From Undaria pinnatifida (taxonomy: Eukaryota > Sar > Phaeophyceae > Laminariales > Alariaceae), in NCBI GenBank assembly GCA_012845835.1, contig JABAKD010000036.1, positions 3,072,706 through 3,136,705 on the forward strand: DNA of 64,000 nucleotides, in the 5' to 3' direction. The position numbers were made by a program, and so were the translations under genes. The notes beneath the pieces are model-generated. The model saw only the letters and a list, made by a program, of their open reading frames with translations, searched no databases and had not been told where the DNA came from. Shown here piece after piece: positions 30,397 to 41,345 of this stretch (position 1 is its first letter; each line of letters opens with the position of its first letter).

Positions 30397-32912
30397 GTGT
30401 ATGGCAAAGCAAGTCCGCGGGGTACAGGCGGTGGGAATTTGGCACAACAGAATACTCAAATAAATAGTAACGGTACGAAGCAATAGGAATACTACCCGTG
30501 AATGACTGCGATACACAACCTCCTATTGTAAGGTATTATCGTAGTACCACTAGTCTGCGCATAGTGTTCTACTGTACGATGCCAGGTATACCGACTACCA
30601 CTATATTCATTTTGCTGGAGAAAAGGAACTGGTACGGGTGCTTGTTGTCGCCCGGGTTGGTGCTATCGAAGCTGGTTATTCCAGTGCTGGGAAATCTCAT
30701 GGTGGGTGTTAAACGCAATGTACGCCCCATGCACGAGGTGGTTCACCACTAGTCAGAAGGTATGAAGTATTCCACCAACTTTTTTCATGTATACAGCCTT
30801 CTTCGGTATAACGGCCAGGAGGAGAAGAGATTGCAAACCATGAACTTATCACGGCAACGTCACCAACATCAGAAGCAACATCAGTAGTCGTTCCAGAAAA
30901 TCCTGCGCTCTTACGATCGCCACCAGGATCCTGGCCAGATTTTACGCAATTCCAGGTAGGTGTACATACTAACGAGTTTTGGAAGAAGAAGAACAAGTGA
31001 AGAAATGAAATGGGTAGGGGTAGCGTTGATTAGGATTTGTGGAGGATTCGCCGCACAATAACCGTTGAGGGTTAAAAGAACCCCTGAGCAACCAGCTTGC
31101 TCAGAGGGGGGGCTTCAAAAATAGCTCCCCATCCTTGGCAAAAAAATGCAATGAGTTGAGGTCAAGGCAAATAACACAGGCGGAATAAGGGTGCCGGCAC
31201 TGCCACAGGGGCGAACACAGACTCGTATCATGGCAAGAAGCTCCATCTTTACGGACCAGGAATGGTTTCGTGACGTTGCGGGGACCAAGTTGGTGGTTAT
31301 TACAATCAACCTCGTCAGACAGGAACGTGTTGGCACTAGAAGTAAGCGAGAAACGAGTGTGACAAGCAGCCGTTTAGGTTGGGTCACGGTGAGGAGGATT
31401 GCAGGGGCGGTCACCCGCTCGCTGCCAAAGCGTAGAGCATTAGGGCGTTCCAGCTCTTCCAACCATTCGTCGCTGGGTGATTCTGCTGTGGCAGCGAACG
31501 CAGCACACCAGGTTCAAGCTAGGCCGTCAAGATGAAAAAGGGACGTGGACGTTGTGTTCACGGCGCAACGCAGCATAACTAGCAAAGCAAGCAAACTACT
31601 ACATTGGGTTAGAGGAGTGGAGGGGGTAGGTGGGGGGGGTATGTGGTGAAGCGCCGTGCGTAGTTGACTTGCAAGAAACTCGAAGCTCATTAGAGCTCGA
31701 CTCCGTGTGTTTTGTTTTGAGCTCACCGAAAAACACGGCGAGGAACCCCTGATCATTACCTGGTGTTTGTTCAACCATGCTTCCAAATTGGAAATCCTGA
31801 AACACACACCCCGCCCATGAACAACCGTCTATAAGCATTTGCTGTCTATTTTAGTTTTTCAACATCTCTAGCGGCATACCAGGTATCATGTGCGAGATAA
31901 GTACCATGTGCCCGGTAGGTACATACCTGACACACGATCTGAATAGCTACTTTTGGAATTTGTCGCGACAATCTAGAACACAGATTTTTGCAATCTAGAC
32001 GCGTTGTCGGTTCCTTCGTCCTTTCACCACGCGTGTCAGCAGCGGACTAACGGACTCCACGCGGAATGGGCGGCTGAAGGGTCACCAACGCCATGTTTAC
32101 CCATGCTGCTGTACTGTTAAGGTTCAGGTCTCGCAGCAAACCAGCTTACATCGCACCGCGAATCTCACCTCCTGATCATTCCATTTGTCGAGAATGCACA
32201 AATGTGCTGTTGATTGACTTTAATGGGAGCTGCATATGTGTGTAGTAATGGGCACGACATATCAAAAGAAATATTATTAATCGACTCTTCCCTATGGAAG
32301 GTTAGGTAACCATGAGATTGCGGCCAGGAAAGAAAAAAAAAAACTAGCCAATATCGTTGGGTCATCGCGTTACTTCGATCGTGATACACGTCTAAATATA
32401 CCATCGGATTCTTCATGGGGCTGCACTTTCGTGGTTAATAAAAATATACGAGTTATGATGTGTCGAGGGGCAGGGCTCCCTAAGCAAGGATCTTGATATG
32501 AAACCGTTGTTCCAACCCTATCAAAGCGTGCGTCTGCGGGTGAATCAATCCTTCACGACGTTCCTACATAAACATATATAAAATCATTCCTTGAATATAG
32601 AGCCATTCCTTGGTGTCATGGACTATGGTCCGGAGTTTTTTGTCTCGGCCTAAGTATGCGATTCGCGGAACTGGAATTCTCGGTCGAATATGGCTTGGTT
32701 CGAGCGCCGCCTTCGGGGGGCGGCTCCAACGCCCCTCGCCCTGCCGTGTCCGTTCCGCACATCGACGTGAACGCGGACGGGCGCCGAGCGAGACGAGCGA
32801 GTGTCGAGGAGGAATTTTGGAAAAACTGTTGAATCTTAATGGCTGCAACGCCTGAATGATTTACAGAGTTGGCATCATTTCCAAACGGTACGTGATAATG
32901 TTTGGAACTTTG
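30397..32912. other. non-coding stretch with small hairpin
   Basis: No supported gene. ORFs at 31115-31462 (minus) and 31191-31535 (plus) are mutual shadows without domains. At 32564-32848 the minus strand has a mildly protein-like segment (YLGRDKKLRTIVHDTKEWLY) next to a GC-rich patch, possibly a gene scrap. At 31081-31108 CTGAGCAA and TTGCTCAG form an 8-bp stem, extended by CCC/GGG with one bulge. Confidence 0.35.
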
Positions 32913-33141
32913 CGTACCGGGTGAGAACAGCAGTATGTACGACGAGCATGAACGCCAACTGACGGCATTGGCAAACACACAACATCAGGTGCATGCAGCA
33001 GCAGTAGCCGAAGGGCGAAACGTCTAGCACATATTGCAGCAACTTGTAGCAACCAGAACCACAGCAGACAGCTCAAAGTGCAGTACGAGTGCAGTTGGCT
33101 AGTTTAGTCGGACACGCATCACACGCATCACTCTGTCCAAT
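32913..33141 (+). repeat. direct repeat, left copy (~229 bp)
   Basis: Nearly identical to 33385-33600, from cgtac(c/t)gggtgagaacagc to cactctgtccaat. Differences are a few substitutions plus two short deletions in the right copy. It is rich in CAGCAG and CAACA words. No conserved coding frame is evident. Confidence 0.88.
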
Positions 33142-33384
33142 AGTCTATATATAACAGCATCTCAAGCAGGTAGAAGAGCCGTCTCTTCGGCCTTTGGCCT
33201 TGGCTTTAGCACGGCCGCTGACACTCCAGGCAGCCTCTGCTGTAGGCATGAACGAGTGCGGTTGATTCGCAGCGAACTATCCCGCTGGGCTCGCCTCTAT
33301 GTGGCCATTGTCCATGCCATTTCATGTCACCTCCCTTCTGTTTTGAGCTCGTCGTCGTGCCGTCGAGGTACGAGGAAACCCGTA

Positions 33385-33600
33385 CGTACTGGGTGAGAAC
33401 AGCAGTATGTACGACGAGCATGAACGCCAACTGACAACATTGGCAAACACACAACATCAGGTGCAGCAGCAGTAGCCGAAGGGCGAAACTTCTAGCACAT
33501 ACAGCAGCAACTAGTAGCAACCAGAACCACAGCAGATAGCTAAAAGTGCAGTACGAGTGCCGTTGGCAAGTTTAGTCGTACACGCATCACTCTGTCCAAT
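33385..33600 (+). repeat. direct repeat, right copy (~216 bp)
   Basis: Partner of 32913-33141, offset 472 bp. The 243 bp between them include TATATATA and a pyrimidine-rich hairpin-prone segment (ctcttcggcctttggccttg). Confidence 0.88.
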
Positions 33601-34225
33601 GTATAACAACCGTTTTATGTTCATATTGATGGAGAAAAAAATACCAGGTCGTATTACATTTATTTCCTGTAAGAATGATACGTCGTACGAGCGGACGTTC
33701 TGATTCTGGTGCCGTGAGACCATCGAGCACACCGCATGTTTTACCCAAACAAGAGCCAACAAGAGGCAGCGCACAGGGGCCCCCAACACAGAGACACGTG
33801 ACAACCACGGCCAGCTGTCGGTCGCGTAATTGTCCGGTGGTCCGTGCTTCGGTGGGTGTATCGAAAGTCGTTCGTAGTACTGCTGTAGATCGTCGAAAAA
33901 CCACGTGGCATCGTGCTGGTGGCAAGACTCGCCAGTAGACCCCCCAAAATGTATTCACCTTTTTTTTTCTTGGCCCCATGCACCCATTTCCTTTCCTTTC
34001 CTTTCTCTTCTTTGTTTGTTTCTTTTTTCCAATTGACTTGCGTCTGTTGTGCGCATGCGTGGTGATAGACACCACGTGTAATATATACGTGGTAGTCTTC
34101 CTTGGTTGGCAAGCGGTATAGTCTGTTTTCCCAGGCGCGAGTAATGAGACGTATGCACCGGTATGGACCTGGCACATCGTAGACTGACTCCCGATTTCAC
34201 TTTTATATGTTTCTGGTGGAGGCAT
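33587..34225 (-). CDS. hypothetical ORF, 212 codons
   Basis: The longest non-repetitive frame after the orphan exon at 7.9 kb. It starts MPPPETYKSEIGSQ, has a Lys-rich middle (GKKKQTKKRKERKG) from an A/G-rich strand, and Cys-containing segments later. The start overlaps repeat family C. An 87-codon plus-strand frame (33675-33938) overlaps and is equally plausible. No domain is recognised. The length is only modestly above chance. Confidence 0.18.
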   Translation of the reverse strand: MPPPETYKSEIGSQSTMCQVHTGAYVSLLAPGKTDYTACQPRKTTTYILHVVSITTHAHNRRKSIGKKKQTKKRKERKGNGCMGPRKKKVNTFWGVYWRVLPPARCHVVFRRSTAVLRTTFDTPTEARTTGQLRDRQLAVVVTCLCVGGPCALPLVGSCLGKTCGVLDGLTAPESERPLVRRIILTGNKCNTTWYFFLHQYEHKTVVIHWTE

Positions 34226-34354
34226 GAATTGCGTCAGCTGTGATTTATGCGTGTACCACCTTTGGTTTGTGTTTTTCCCCTAGGGTATTCCTCAGCTCCA
34301 GAGTGACTGGAGCCTGTCCTGTGACCACGGACTTGATTATGCGATTTAATGTGA
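34160..34354 (+). repeat. dispersed repeat family C, copy 2
   Basis: Partner of 11640-11916. Best conserved at gactggagcctgtcctgtga and ccacggacttgatta. Confidence 0.45.
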
Positions 34355-34360
34355 GAACGA

Positions 34361-34382
34361 CAACAACAACAACAACAACAAC
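34361..34382 (+). repeat. (CAA)n microsatellite
   Basis: About seven CAA units follow repeat family C directly. Confidence 0.9.
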
Positions 34383-34934
34383 TGAAATATTGCCTGTTTC
34401 TTGACCTTTCAGCTGCTTCCTGCAAACTTGGTTTTTCTGCCAAAAAGGTTTTGCACTTTTTCGCGATTTTTTTCTTCCTTTTTGTCTAGTAAGTTGAACT
34501 TCCTACTGCCGCTAATTGCCGCCTGACAGCTGTGCATTAGTTGCGGAACGGTCCAGCTTTAGCTTTTCTTTGATTCGCACCATTTGTTTTGTACTTGACG
34601 AAGCTTCAGCGGCTGAGATTTGGGCTTGGCTCATCAGCTCGACACCGCCCAGCACCCCATCGCAGCGCTATAGCTTATAGCAACGAAGCGCCGTGCAGTG
34701 CCCTGCGGCTCAGCTCAGCAGCGCACCGCTAGCTCAGCAGAGCGACGCGCTATGCTTTGCCGTGCTCTGCCATCGCGGTCGTTCGTTATTCATGATATCT
34801 GAAACTCTGCGTACGCTGATATTTAGGTATTTGGCGCTTTATTCTATACATATCGCGCCAACCATCGTAATATCGTACAATATGGGGGAGGGAATGTAAT
34901 CTCTATGCAAAGATCCTGTTGTTTTTTAATCATA

Positions 34935-35035
34935 TGTCAGCCGGCCGCCCCGGTGGTCTATTAATAATAGTGGTTTTACCCTCGAATACTTCTAACGTTT
35001 GGTTGTCCTTGAGTTCGACACCCACCACGATGAGA
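34935..35035 (+). repeat. tRNA-like SINE candidate 2
   Basis: A B-box-like GAGTTCGACACCC lies at about 35011-35023, about 60 nt after an A-box-like GGTGGTCTATTA. It ends in ACCCACCACGATGA, similar to the end of the 15.6-kb candidate (ACCCACCATAATAA), then an AT-rich tail. The arms do not fold into a canonical tRNA. Confidence 0.3.
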
Positions 35036-35365
35036 TTTGACTTTATTTGCAAAAATGCGAAAAAAAAACAGGCATCAATCAACTGCTGAGAGCGCCTAGC
35101 AGCGTGGGTTGGTTCGACGCGAGTCGACGAGGGAAGAAAATGCTGGATTCTCCTGGCGGTAAAAATGAAAGCACGTGCCGAAGAGGGGAGGGAGGAGGGC
35201 CCGCTATTGACCCCGGATCTGAGTTACTACTGGCAGGGAGCGCGAGAGTAGTGCGGGGATAATAAATGGGATGAAGAAAAAAAATGTTGCAAAGGTATAT
35301 TATTATTACTACCAGTAAATAATATGTCAGTCTCTAGGAAAAACGCACGGCACTATCAGCAGTCG

Positions 35366-35746
35366 TCATGGTAGAGACACTCCGGATATTATGCATTGAG
35401 GGGACGCGTCCAATTTCGACAACGTGAAAGCCCCCACGAAGAAAAGACAGCAGACACACATATCCCGCCTTCCCGAGAAAAAACAGAGAAGAAGCGCCAC
35501 GCCAACCTCCCGTACGAGCAAAGCCACCCCCGCACCAATCTTACACAACGCCGCTACAACGAGAGATCGCCCTCCTCTTCTACGTTTTCCTCCTCGCCCG
35601 CGACCACGCAGACCAATCAATGCGACAGCCTTCACGTAACAAACAAAGCAATCTTCTTCCAAAACCTCGCCGGCTGACATGTCCTCATGTCGACGTTTGA
35701 TGCAAACCGACTTTGCATCCTGTCGACTTCGAACCTCCATTGCCAC
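35366..35746 (-). CDS. hypothetical ORF, 126 codons, possible membrane protein
   Basis: Starts MAMEVRSRQDAKSVCIKRRH, with a basic stretch (RGRGRGGKRRRGGR), then two hydrophobic segments (LVVAALCKIGAGVALLV and MCVCCLFFVGAFTL). A plus-strand frame overlaps (35396-35677). No family is recognised and the length is compatible with chance. Confidence 0.18.
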   Translation of the reverse strand: MAMEVRSRQDAKSVCIKRRHEDMSAGEVLEEDCFVCYVKAVALIGLRGRGRGGKRRRGGRSLVVAALCKIGAGVALLVREVGVALLLCFFSGRRDMCVCCLFFVGAFTLSKLDASPQCIISGVSLP

Positions 35747-35749
35747 GGG

Positions 35750-37330
35750 GACAGCAGTGCAGTCTCTTCATTAATGCCAAGGCCTCTTTTGTTTCGCCTA
35801 GAGGCGACGCAGGTTCTCAATAATAGTACTCTTTTCATATTTTTTTTTGATAGACGCCAACTTTTACTTGACGGCGCATTTAATAGTTTGTTTCGCCTAT
35901 CCTTGCCTTTTTTATTGTATAATATTACGTTTTTTCTTTTGTCAAAGCATGACTTTCAGAATCCCATGTTCGTATGAAACTCTTGGCATTACTTTAATGT
36001 TCAATGCATGCCAAATCGGACAGCTACACCTTAAGTGGTCGAAGTGCTGCCCTGCCCTACCCGAAGCATGGGCGCCGGCGAATGCCGGCGCCCATGCGGA
36101 GCCCTTGTATAGACTATAATAAAGTACGTATCTTACCCATAGACGTAATGTTCTATCTGTAAATTGCTAAGGTTAACCCGATGCACAATGTTATGGCCCA
36201 ATGCAATGCCCGACATGTGTTTTTTTATATTTCACTGTTATTCCGGTGTCATTTCCGTTTTCTTATTAACTTGTGTGGAGACGTGCTACGGTGGGGATGC
36301 GGGGAACATATTTGACCTCATCTGAGCTCTATACCCTGCCTCAAGTTTTTTTCGAAGAACGCAAGTGCAGTCCAACGAGTGACAGCACGTTCTAGTAATA
36401 AATCGAAAACCGAAGGTCAAGAGTGGCACACCAGCGAAGTTGGGTCAGAAGCCCCACCGCTCGCAGAATGGCTTAGCAAAATGTGCTGTCTCTATCGTAT
36501 CACGCCTCCTTTCTCGCTGACCATCCCCCCTCATAAACTCAATAGCTACTACCAGATATGGTAGGGGTGCCCTGTTTCTACAGTAAGTAGTTGATAGTTT
36601 GTCCGATTCTGAGCCTGGCGTGCTCGGGCTAGATTTCGATATCATCACTGGTCACACTTTTTGACTGAAAATATTGAAAATAAAGGTCAAGGTTTTGTTG
36701 TCCTTGGAACCGTCCAGTGGGGAGGGGAGGTCGTCGGAAATCAAACCCTAATAGAGCTCCTCGTTAAGGAGAGAGCCCGAGAAAACCAATGGAGCGTGTC
36801 TCTACCGTCGAGAGCTGTGCTGAGTATGTACTGGACCTCCGGATGACAAACTTATCCCCATTGGGGGGGGGTAGAGTGCGTGCATTGGTGCATTCCCTAC
36901 CTGTGTGGCTCCAAACACGTTAGGTTGCGAGCGGCCAGTGCGAAGAGAGGGATGAACATTACTTAGCTTTCACTCCTAAGTGAATGTGCTCCTAAAAGTC
37001 CTGAACCCTTGGTACCGCCAGCGTATTTCGCTTTTACCATTATGTATTCATTGACGTTACACGTAGTTGGTCATGGGATTGTCGACCGGGTTGCAAAATG
37101 ACTGTTTCACAGTTTTTCCGAAATATTTCTTGTGAGCTATACAACCCCTCCCGCGAGGATAGATTTGGCCTGCGTCTTTGGGAAATTGTAAAAGCGATCA
37201 GATGGCTGATATGCGTGTCTTGCCGTTGGCAGTACTTCGATGTTTTCTCAAGTGCAACCCCTACTAAATCAATACCCCTGTCTTGGGTTTGAAATCAGAA
37301 TATTATGGTTGAAACGTTGAAACTCTCAAC
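35750..37330. other. non-coding stretch
   Basis: ORFs are at most 96 codons and unconvincing. The notable structure is the perfect hairpin at 36066-36097. A G-rich run lies at 36864-36872. Confidence 0.35.
36066..36097. other. perfect 14-bp inverted repeat, tetraloop
   Basis: GCATGGGCGCCGGC and its exact reverse complement flank the four-base loop GAAT. Eleven of the fourteen pairs are G-C. It lies in AT-rich surroundings with no adjacent gene. It could be a structured RNA element, a cruciform or an insertion footprint. Confidence 0.85.
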
Positions 37331-37480
37331 AATGTTGGGCAGGGGGGGCTGTTGTGATCCGGCTGCTATTGAGGAGCCGCGTCAGTCGTAACTAGTGTTG
37401 ACGTACAAGGGTTGCCCTTCTCGTAGCAGACGTACTACTCTAAAATATACCACAACTGCTATTAATACGACAAGTACTAA

Positions 37481-37545
37481 CAACTACTACGACACCCACG
37501 TCTAGTCAATCGCCCTGTGTCCGATCTTGAGGGCTTCACCTCACC
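37481..37545 (+). pseudogene. fragment of repeated exon family H, copy 1
   Basis: Contains actacgacacccacgtct followed by a tag stop, then a segment aligning with 38688-38740 (ccctgtgtccgatcttgagg against ctctgtatcaggccttgagg). It is a short, stop-interrupted copy of the exon at 38605-38887. Confidence 0.5.
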
Positions 37546-38036
37546 TCTTTCGGGGGCATTCTACCGCACGGTGGAGTATGTGCGGGGTACATGTTGTTTT
37601 AAAGCTTCAGGAGTGGTCCATGCGTGCTGCGTACGATAGATGTAGTAGTCGTTCAAGATAATTCTGCCAGACCGTGCTCGCCAACTAGAAATATGGTTAA
37701 AATCCCAAAATAGTCAACGAATATTCAAGTAAGAGTCAACCAATATCCATAGTCAACCAAGGGTCATGTATAATACTCCGAGTAGTCAACTAACTAATGA
37801 GTACACTATCTAAGATTGTTGGAAGATCTAGCGGTTTCCTATGTTTATAGTCTATACCTAGGCAGTTAGTTTCGTTAACACTAGGCTTCCGCTTTCATTG
37901 TTCTGGAGGTCGTTGGAACAGCGAGTTGGCGAGATATTCACATTCATCATATTCCTGATACGACGAGCCGCAGAATGTTTAAGCGCTACGCCAATCGTAC
38001 CTTTGCGGGCAATCGTCGGGCCTTTGCAATGTTGAG

Positions 38037-38276
38037 TTGTTTCGAGATCGCCCTAAGCATCCTGCTCGTCTGGGGAAGGCCTCTCGATCTGTCGGAGTCA
38101 CCGAGGCTGTGGTCCACGAGTTCACGCACTACAACGCCCACGTCTATCGAATGGCTCAATACCCAGCCTGTTTCCACTCCACCCACGAATTTAGCGGTAG
38201 ACGTATACTCGGTTATTCCGTATATCCCCTCCGTTGGCGTGTTAGGCTATCCTCATTATCCTCAAGCCTGTTATAG
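38037..38276 (+). pseudogene. repeated exon family H, copy 2
   Basis: An open frame without an ATG start reads PARLGKASRSVGVTEAVVHE and FTHYNAHVYRMAQYPA. It aligns at peptide level with copy 3 (KAFKAVGAVDPVLHEFSNYD and THVYPRALYQA): shared K-A, V-G, V-x-H-E-F, Y-x-x-H-V-Y, A-x-Y-x-A. An acceptor-like ttctggaggtcgttggaacag lies upstream at about 37900-37921. Downstream similarity ends quickly. Probably a diverged duplicate exon. Confidence 0.4.
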
Positions 38277-38604
38277 GTCAGTTTCGTGAGTTCACCCCCA
38301 GTGTATACTCATATAAATTGGTGGGGACATTTTCTTGCGGACAAATTGACTTGCGGAAAGCGCGAGAGCGTGAGTTAGCAACACTCGATGAAAAATTGAC
38401 GAGCAGTGCGATTGCAGAACCCTCTGCACGGTTAGAATTAAATGCAAGAACCGGGAGGGAGAAGCGACGACACCTGTGACCACGGCTTGGCAAGAAGCTG
38501 GAAAGTAGATGTGTGAAAAAAATATATTTATGTAGTTCGTACGACACGCATGGGTAACTTCGAAAGGCTTGAACTGCGCTAACACGTCTGTTTGTATACG
38601 GCAG

Positions 38605-38887
38605 GCGACCAGGGCCAGAAGTGCTGGCGAAGCAAGGCCTTTAAAGCCGTCGGAGCAGTGGATCCCGTGCTTCATGAGTTCTCCAACTACGACACCCACG
38701 TCTATCCAAGAGCTCTGTATCAGGCCTTGAGGACCCATTTGTTCAATACCGGAGACCACTCGTTGCGAGGCGTTATGTCCAGCGGGGTGTGCGATCATGG
38801 TGGTGCCGATGCCACTGCTACCACCGAGGACGAGAAGCGGCTGTTCCGTGGGGTGATGCAGTACAGCCTGATGGCTACCTTCATGTG
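38605..38887 (+). CDS. exon family H, copy 3, with splice sites
   Basis: The acceptor has a branch-like gctaac, pyrimidine tract and tatacggcag ending at 38604. The donor is TTCATGTG before gtgagtgagg. The 94-codon exon (phase 2 at its end) reads KCWRSKAFKAVGAVDPVLHE, FSNYDTHVYPRALYQALRTH, LFNTGDHSLRGVMSSGVCDH and EDEKRLFRGVMQYSLMATFM. Good splice signals and a clean frame support a real exon. A 168-codon minus-strand ORF (38292-38798) overlaps but lacks such support. No family is recognised. The conserved HEF and DTHVY block shared with two neighbours suggests tandem gene or exon duplication. Confidence 0.45.
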
Positions 38888-39265
38888 GTGAGTGAGGTGC
38901 CTGGTATAGGTAGCGGTACGTCTATAGCATCTGTTACAGTTGGCGCACGACCACAAAAAGTTTGGGTTCTTCGCGTGAAAGGTTCCTCTCCGTGTAACGC
39001 TGATGTGCAGTCTGCTCGAGAGTGCGGCATGTATGTGGATGTTGTTGGTCGCTCCTAGTAGACCGAGAGACCTGTCGTCCATTTAACATGTGTCCTAACG
39101 TATACTAGAGGTAAGGCAAAAGACCTCCGCCAGCTGCGCTTGGTGTGTGTCTCCCATAGCATTATAGCACTATTGGGTATAGGGTATGACACTAAAGTAC
39201 TCGTCGTATGATTCGCATGTTGTTGTGAAAAGGTAGTTTTGCCTGCACGCAAGAAAACAAAGTAA

Positions 39266-40521
39266 CAGCAAAGTAGAGTTGTGCCTCGGCTGGGCGAGAA
39301 TCCGGTACCCGGTGCCCAGTACCCGGCCCGGCCGGGACCGGAACCGGACCGGTCCAAGCCTGCGACACGCGGGTATCTGTGCCCCGGGTACCCGGGTACC
39401 CAGTTCTACGATGTACGGAGCCCCTGAAAACTCGGCACACAGCACACCGAGATACCCAACACACACACGATACTCTTCCCAGCCGCTGGCACCCCTCCTA
39501 CACCACAGCGGGAAGGATTTCCAAGCTTGTCACTGTGCGCGGGGCCATCTCGTCAGGCGTCCTGGCCAACTACGAAGAAATGCCTTCTTGTTGATGTTTT
39601 GTTGTTGCTTTTTGCTCGGGGTCTCCGGAGTGCGGTCGATTCTTGTGTCGTTGTCTCTTAGGTAGGCTGCATTGATTGCCTGAGTTATTGACAGAGGTTC
39701 GGTGTTTGAATTGTTCCAACACGAAACACTTGCCCAATGTCTGGCAGAGTAGCTGGCATAATTTGCATGTTTTCATTGGCTTCTTGGTTGTCAATTCAGA
39801 ACCCAGAATATAATTCAGAAGTCCCTCGATCTTGCTGATGTCGGAGAAACGGAGGGGTGGCGGAAATAGATCGAACACAATGGTTTCCCGCTGCGGGCTT
39901 GATAGGTGATATTGGATAGGAGAGAGGGAGGAGCGAAGTCTGTTCATCTGTTTCGATCGGTATGGTGTGGGCGTGTGAGCCAATGTTTCCCCAGCATCAA
40001 TAATAACTATACTCCGTATTATTTTGTGCTGTCTGTCGGTGACGGAGATTTTTCGCATGAAATTCGAGCAATCGTACTCGGAGTAGGATTTTGCTGATGA
40101 CGAACGCAATAGGCAACAAGGGTATGACAGCAGTATCACAGGTCAGTATCACGCATCATGTATCAACGAACACAAAACCCAGTCTAACCTACGTTCTTTT
40201 CACTTTGCCACAAAGTAAAGATATCTACCCCTCTTGCCTTCTGTTATTTGTCAAGATTCATCGGACAGTATGAGACGAAATCGAGTCTTCACCCACCTAC
40301 CTCCTTACCACGTCGTGCGAGTACCTTTCTTTCCGCTTCCAGGCCGGTAAAAGCAAGGGGGGGGGGGGGGGTTACGCTGTGATACTCCGTGTATCCGGGT
40401 ACCCGGGTACCCGGGACCTCCGACCCGCCGGGTACCCGGGCCGGGCCAGTCTGAATCCCTCAATACCGGGCCGGGTACCCGATCCAGAATTCTGAGGCCG
40501 GGGCACAACTCTACAGCAAAG
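39266..40521. mobile_element. non-autonomous hAT transposon with 8-bp TSD
   Basis: Inverted repeats TAGAGTTGTGCCTCGGC (39274-39290) and, as reverse complement, TAGAGTTGTGCCCCGGC (40513-40497) differ by one base of 17 and start TAGAG, fitting the hAT end rule (YARNG). They are flanked by identical 8-bp direct repeats CAGCAAAG at 39266-39273 and 40514-40521, the hAT target-site duplication length. The 1240-bp element has GC-rich subterminal zones of GGTACCCGG/CCGGGTACC words on both sides (39297-39405 and 40397-40490). It contains no transposase-like frame, only AT-rich filler with chance ORFs such as 39570-40139. It was probably mobilised in trans. Confidence 0.88.
40357..40371 (+). repeat. 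poly-G tract
   Basis: Fifteen consecutive G inside the hAT element, adjacent to the GC-rich subterminal zone. Confidence 0.9.
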
Positions 40522-40794
40522 CGATGTTTATTGTGTTTTATAGACAATGAAGCATGTCTGTCGGGGAATCGGGGTCTCAAGGGATTGTAGGGGAAAAAGT
40601 GGACGAGCCCCCCAAGACCAGGTTTGGCTGCGGCTCGACGTGCGCAGGCTATCAAGGGCACGCCGAACGCAAGCGAGTTGGGGCTCCTGCCAATGACGTG
40701 GGCAGACATGAGGTCTTCCCTGGATTGGCCGCCGAGCCAGGCATTAGAGCATTAGGGTTGAAGTACTCGTCATATAATCCAACTCCACTACAGG

Positions 40795-41345
40795 GGAACG
40801 TTCGTACTGCTACTACTTCCAACACCACCACTGCTGCTGCTATGCGATTAACACTACCGCTACTACCACTATTAATACCCCCTATATGTTTCCGCTTCAA
40901 CTACCATAACTACTATTACAACTGTTACCATTACTACTGCTGGTGCTTCTTTTACCACTATTAATCCTACTGCTAATTCTGCTGCTGCTAATACCACAAC
41001 AACTACTACTACTGCTAATAATACAACTACCACTGCAACTACAACTACAGCTACTGCTACTGCTCCTACTACAGCTGCTCTTCTACCGCTGCTACTGTTA
41101 CTGTTACTGTTACTGTTTTTGATACTGTTACTGTTACTGTTACTGCTTTTATTACTCTGCTTTTATTACTGCTGCTAGTGTTACTACAATATTCCGCTGC
41201 TGCTACAGCTGCTGCTGTTACTGCTACCGGTACTGCTAACGCTACAACTAGTCCAGAAGGATGATTCTGCTATTATCACTTGTCCTAACACTCCTGCTAC
41301 CACCCCCACTACAACCGCTACTAGTAGTATCACTGCAGCAGTATT
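40795..41345 (+). repeat. trinucleotide-rich region (CTA/CTG/CTT)
   Basis: About 550 bp consist largely of ACT/GCT/TAC triplets with local TTACTG hexamer runs (41096-41145). This is cryptic microsatellite sequence. Frames open by periodicity only. Confidence 0.8.

Noticed and set aside
31081-31108. Rho-independent-type terminator hairpin
   Set aside because: The context is eukaryotic, with no upstream gene and no T-tract after the stem.
33187-33220. U2 snRNA-like start (ctcttcggcctttggc)
   Set aside because: The branch-recognition sequence, Sm site and remainder of U2 are absent. Similarity is limited to a short pyrimidine-rich hairpin.
37330-37400. LTR start at TGTTGGGCAGGGGGGG
   Set aside because: Only a TG start in a G-rich stretch. 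No matching partner or CA end was found.
39570-40139. 189-codon minus-strand ORF inside the hAT element as transposase
   Set aside because: No hAT dimerisation motif, BED finger or DDE-like pattern. Composition looks random.
40795-41345. Coding sequence in the trinucleotide-rich block
   Set aside because: Openness comes from triplet periodicity. There is no start context, domain or splice signal.
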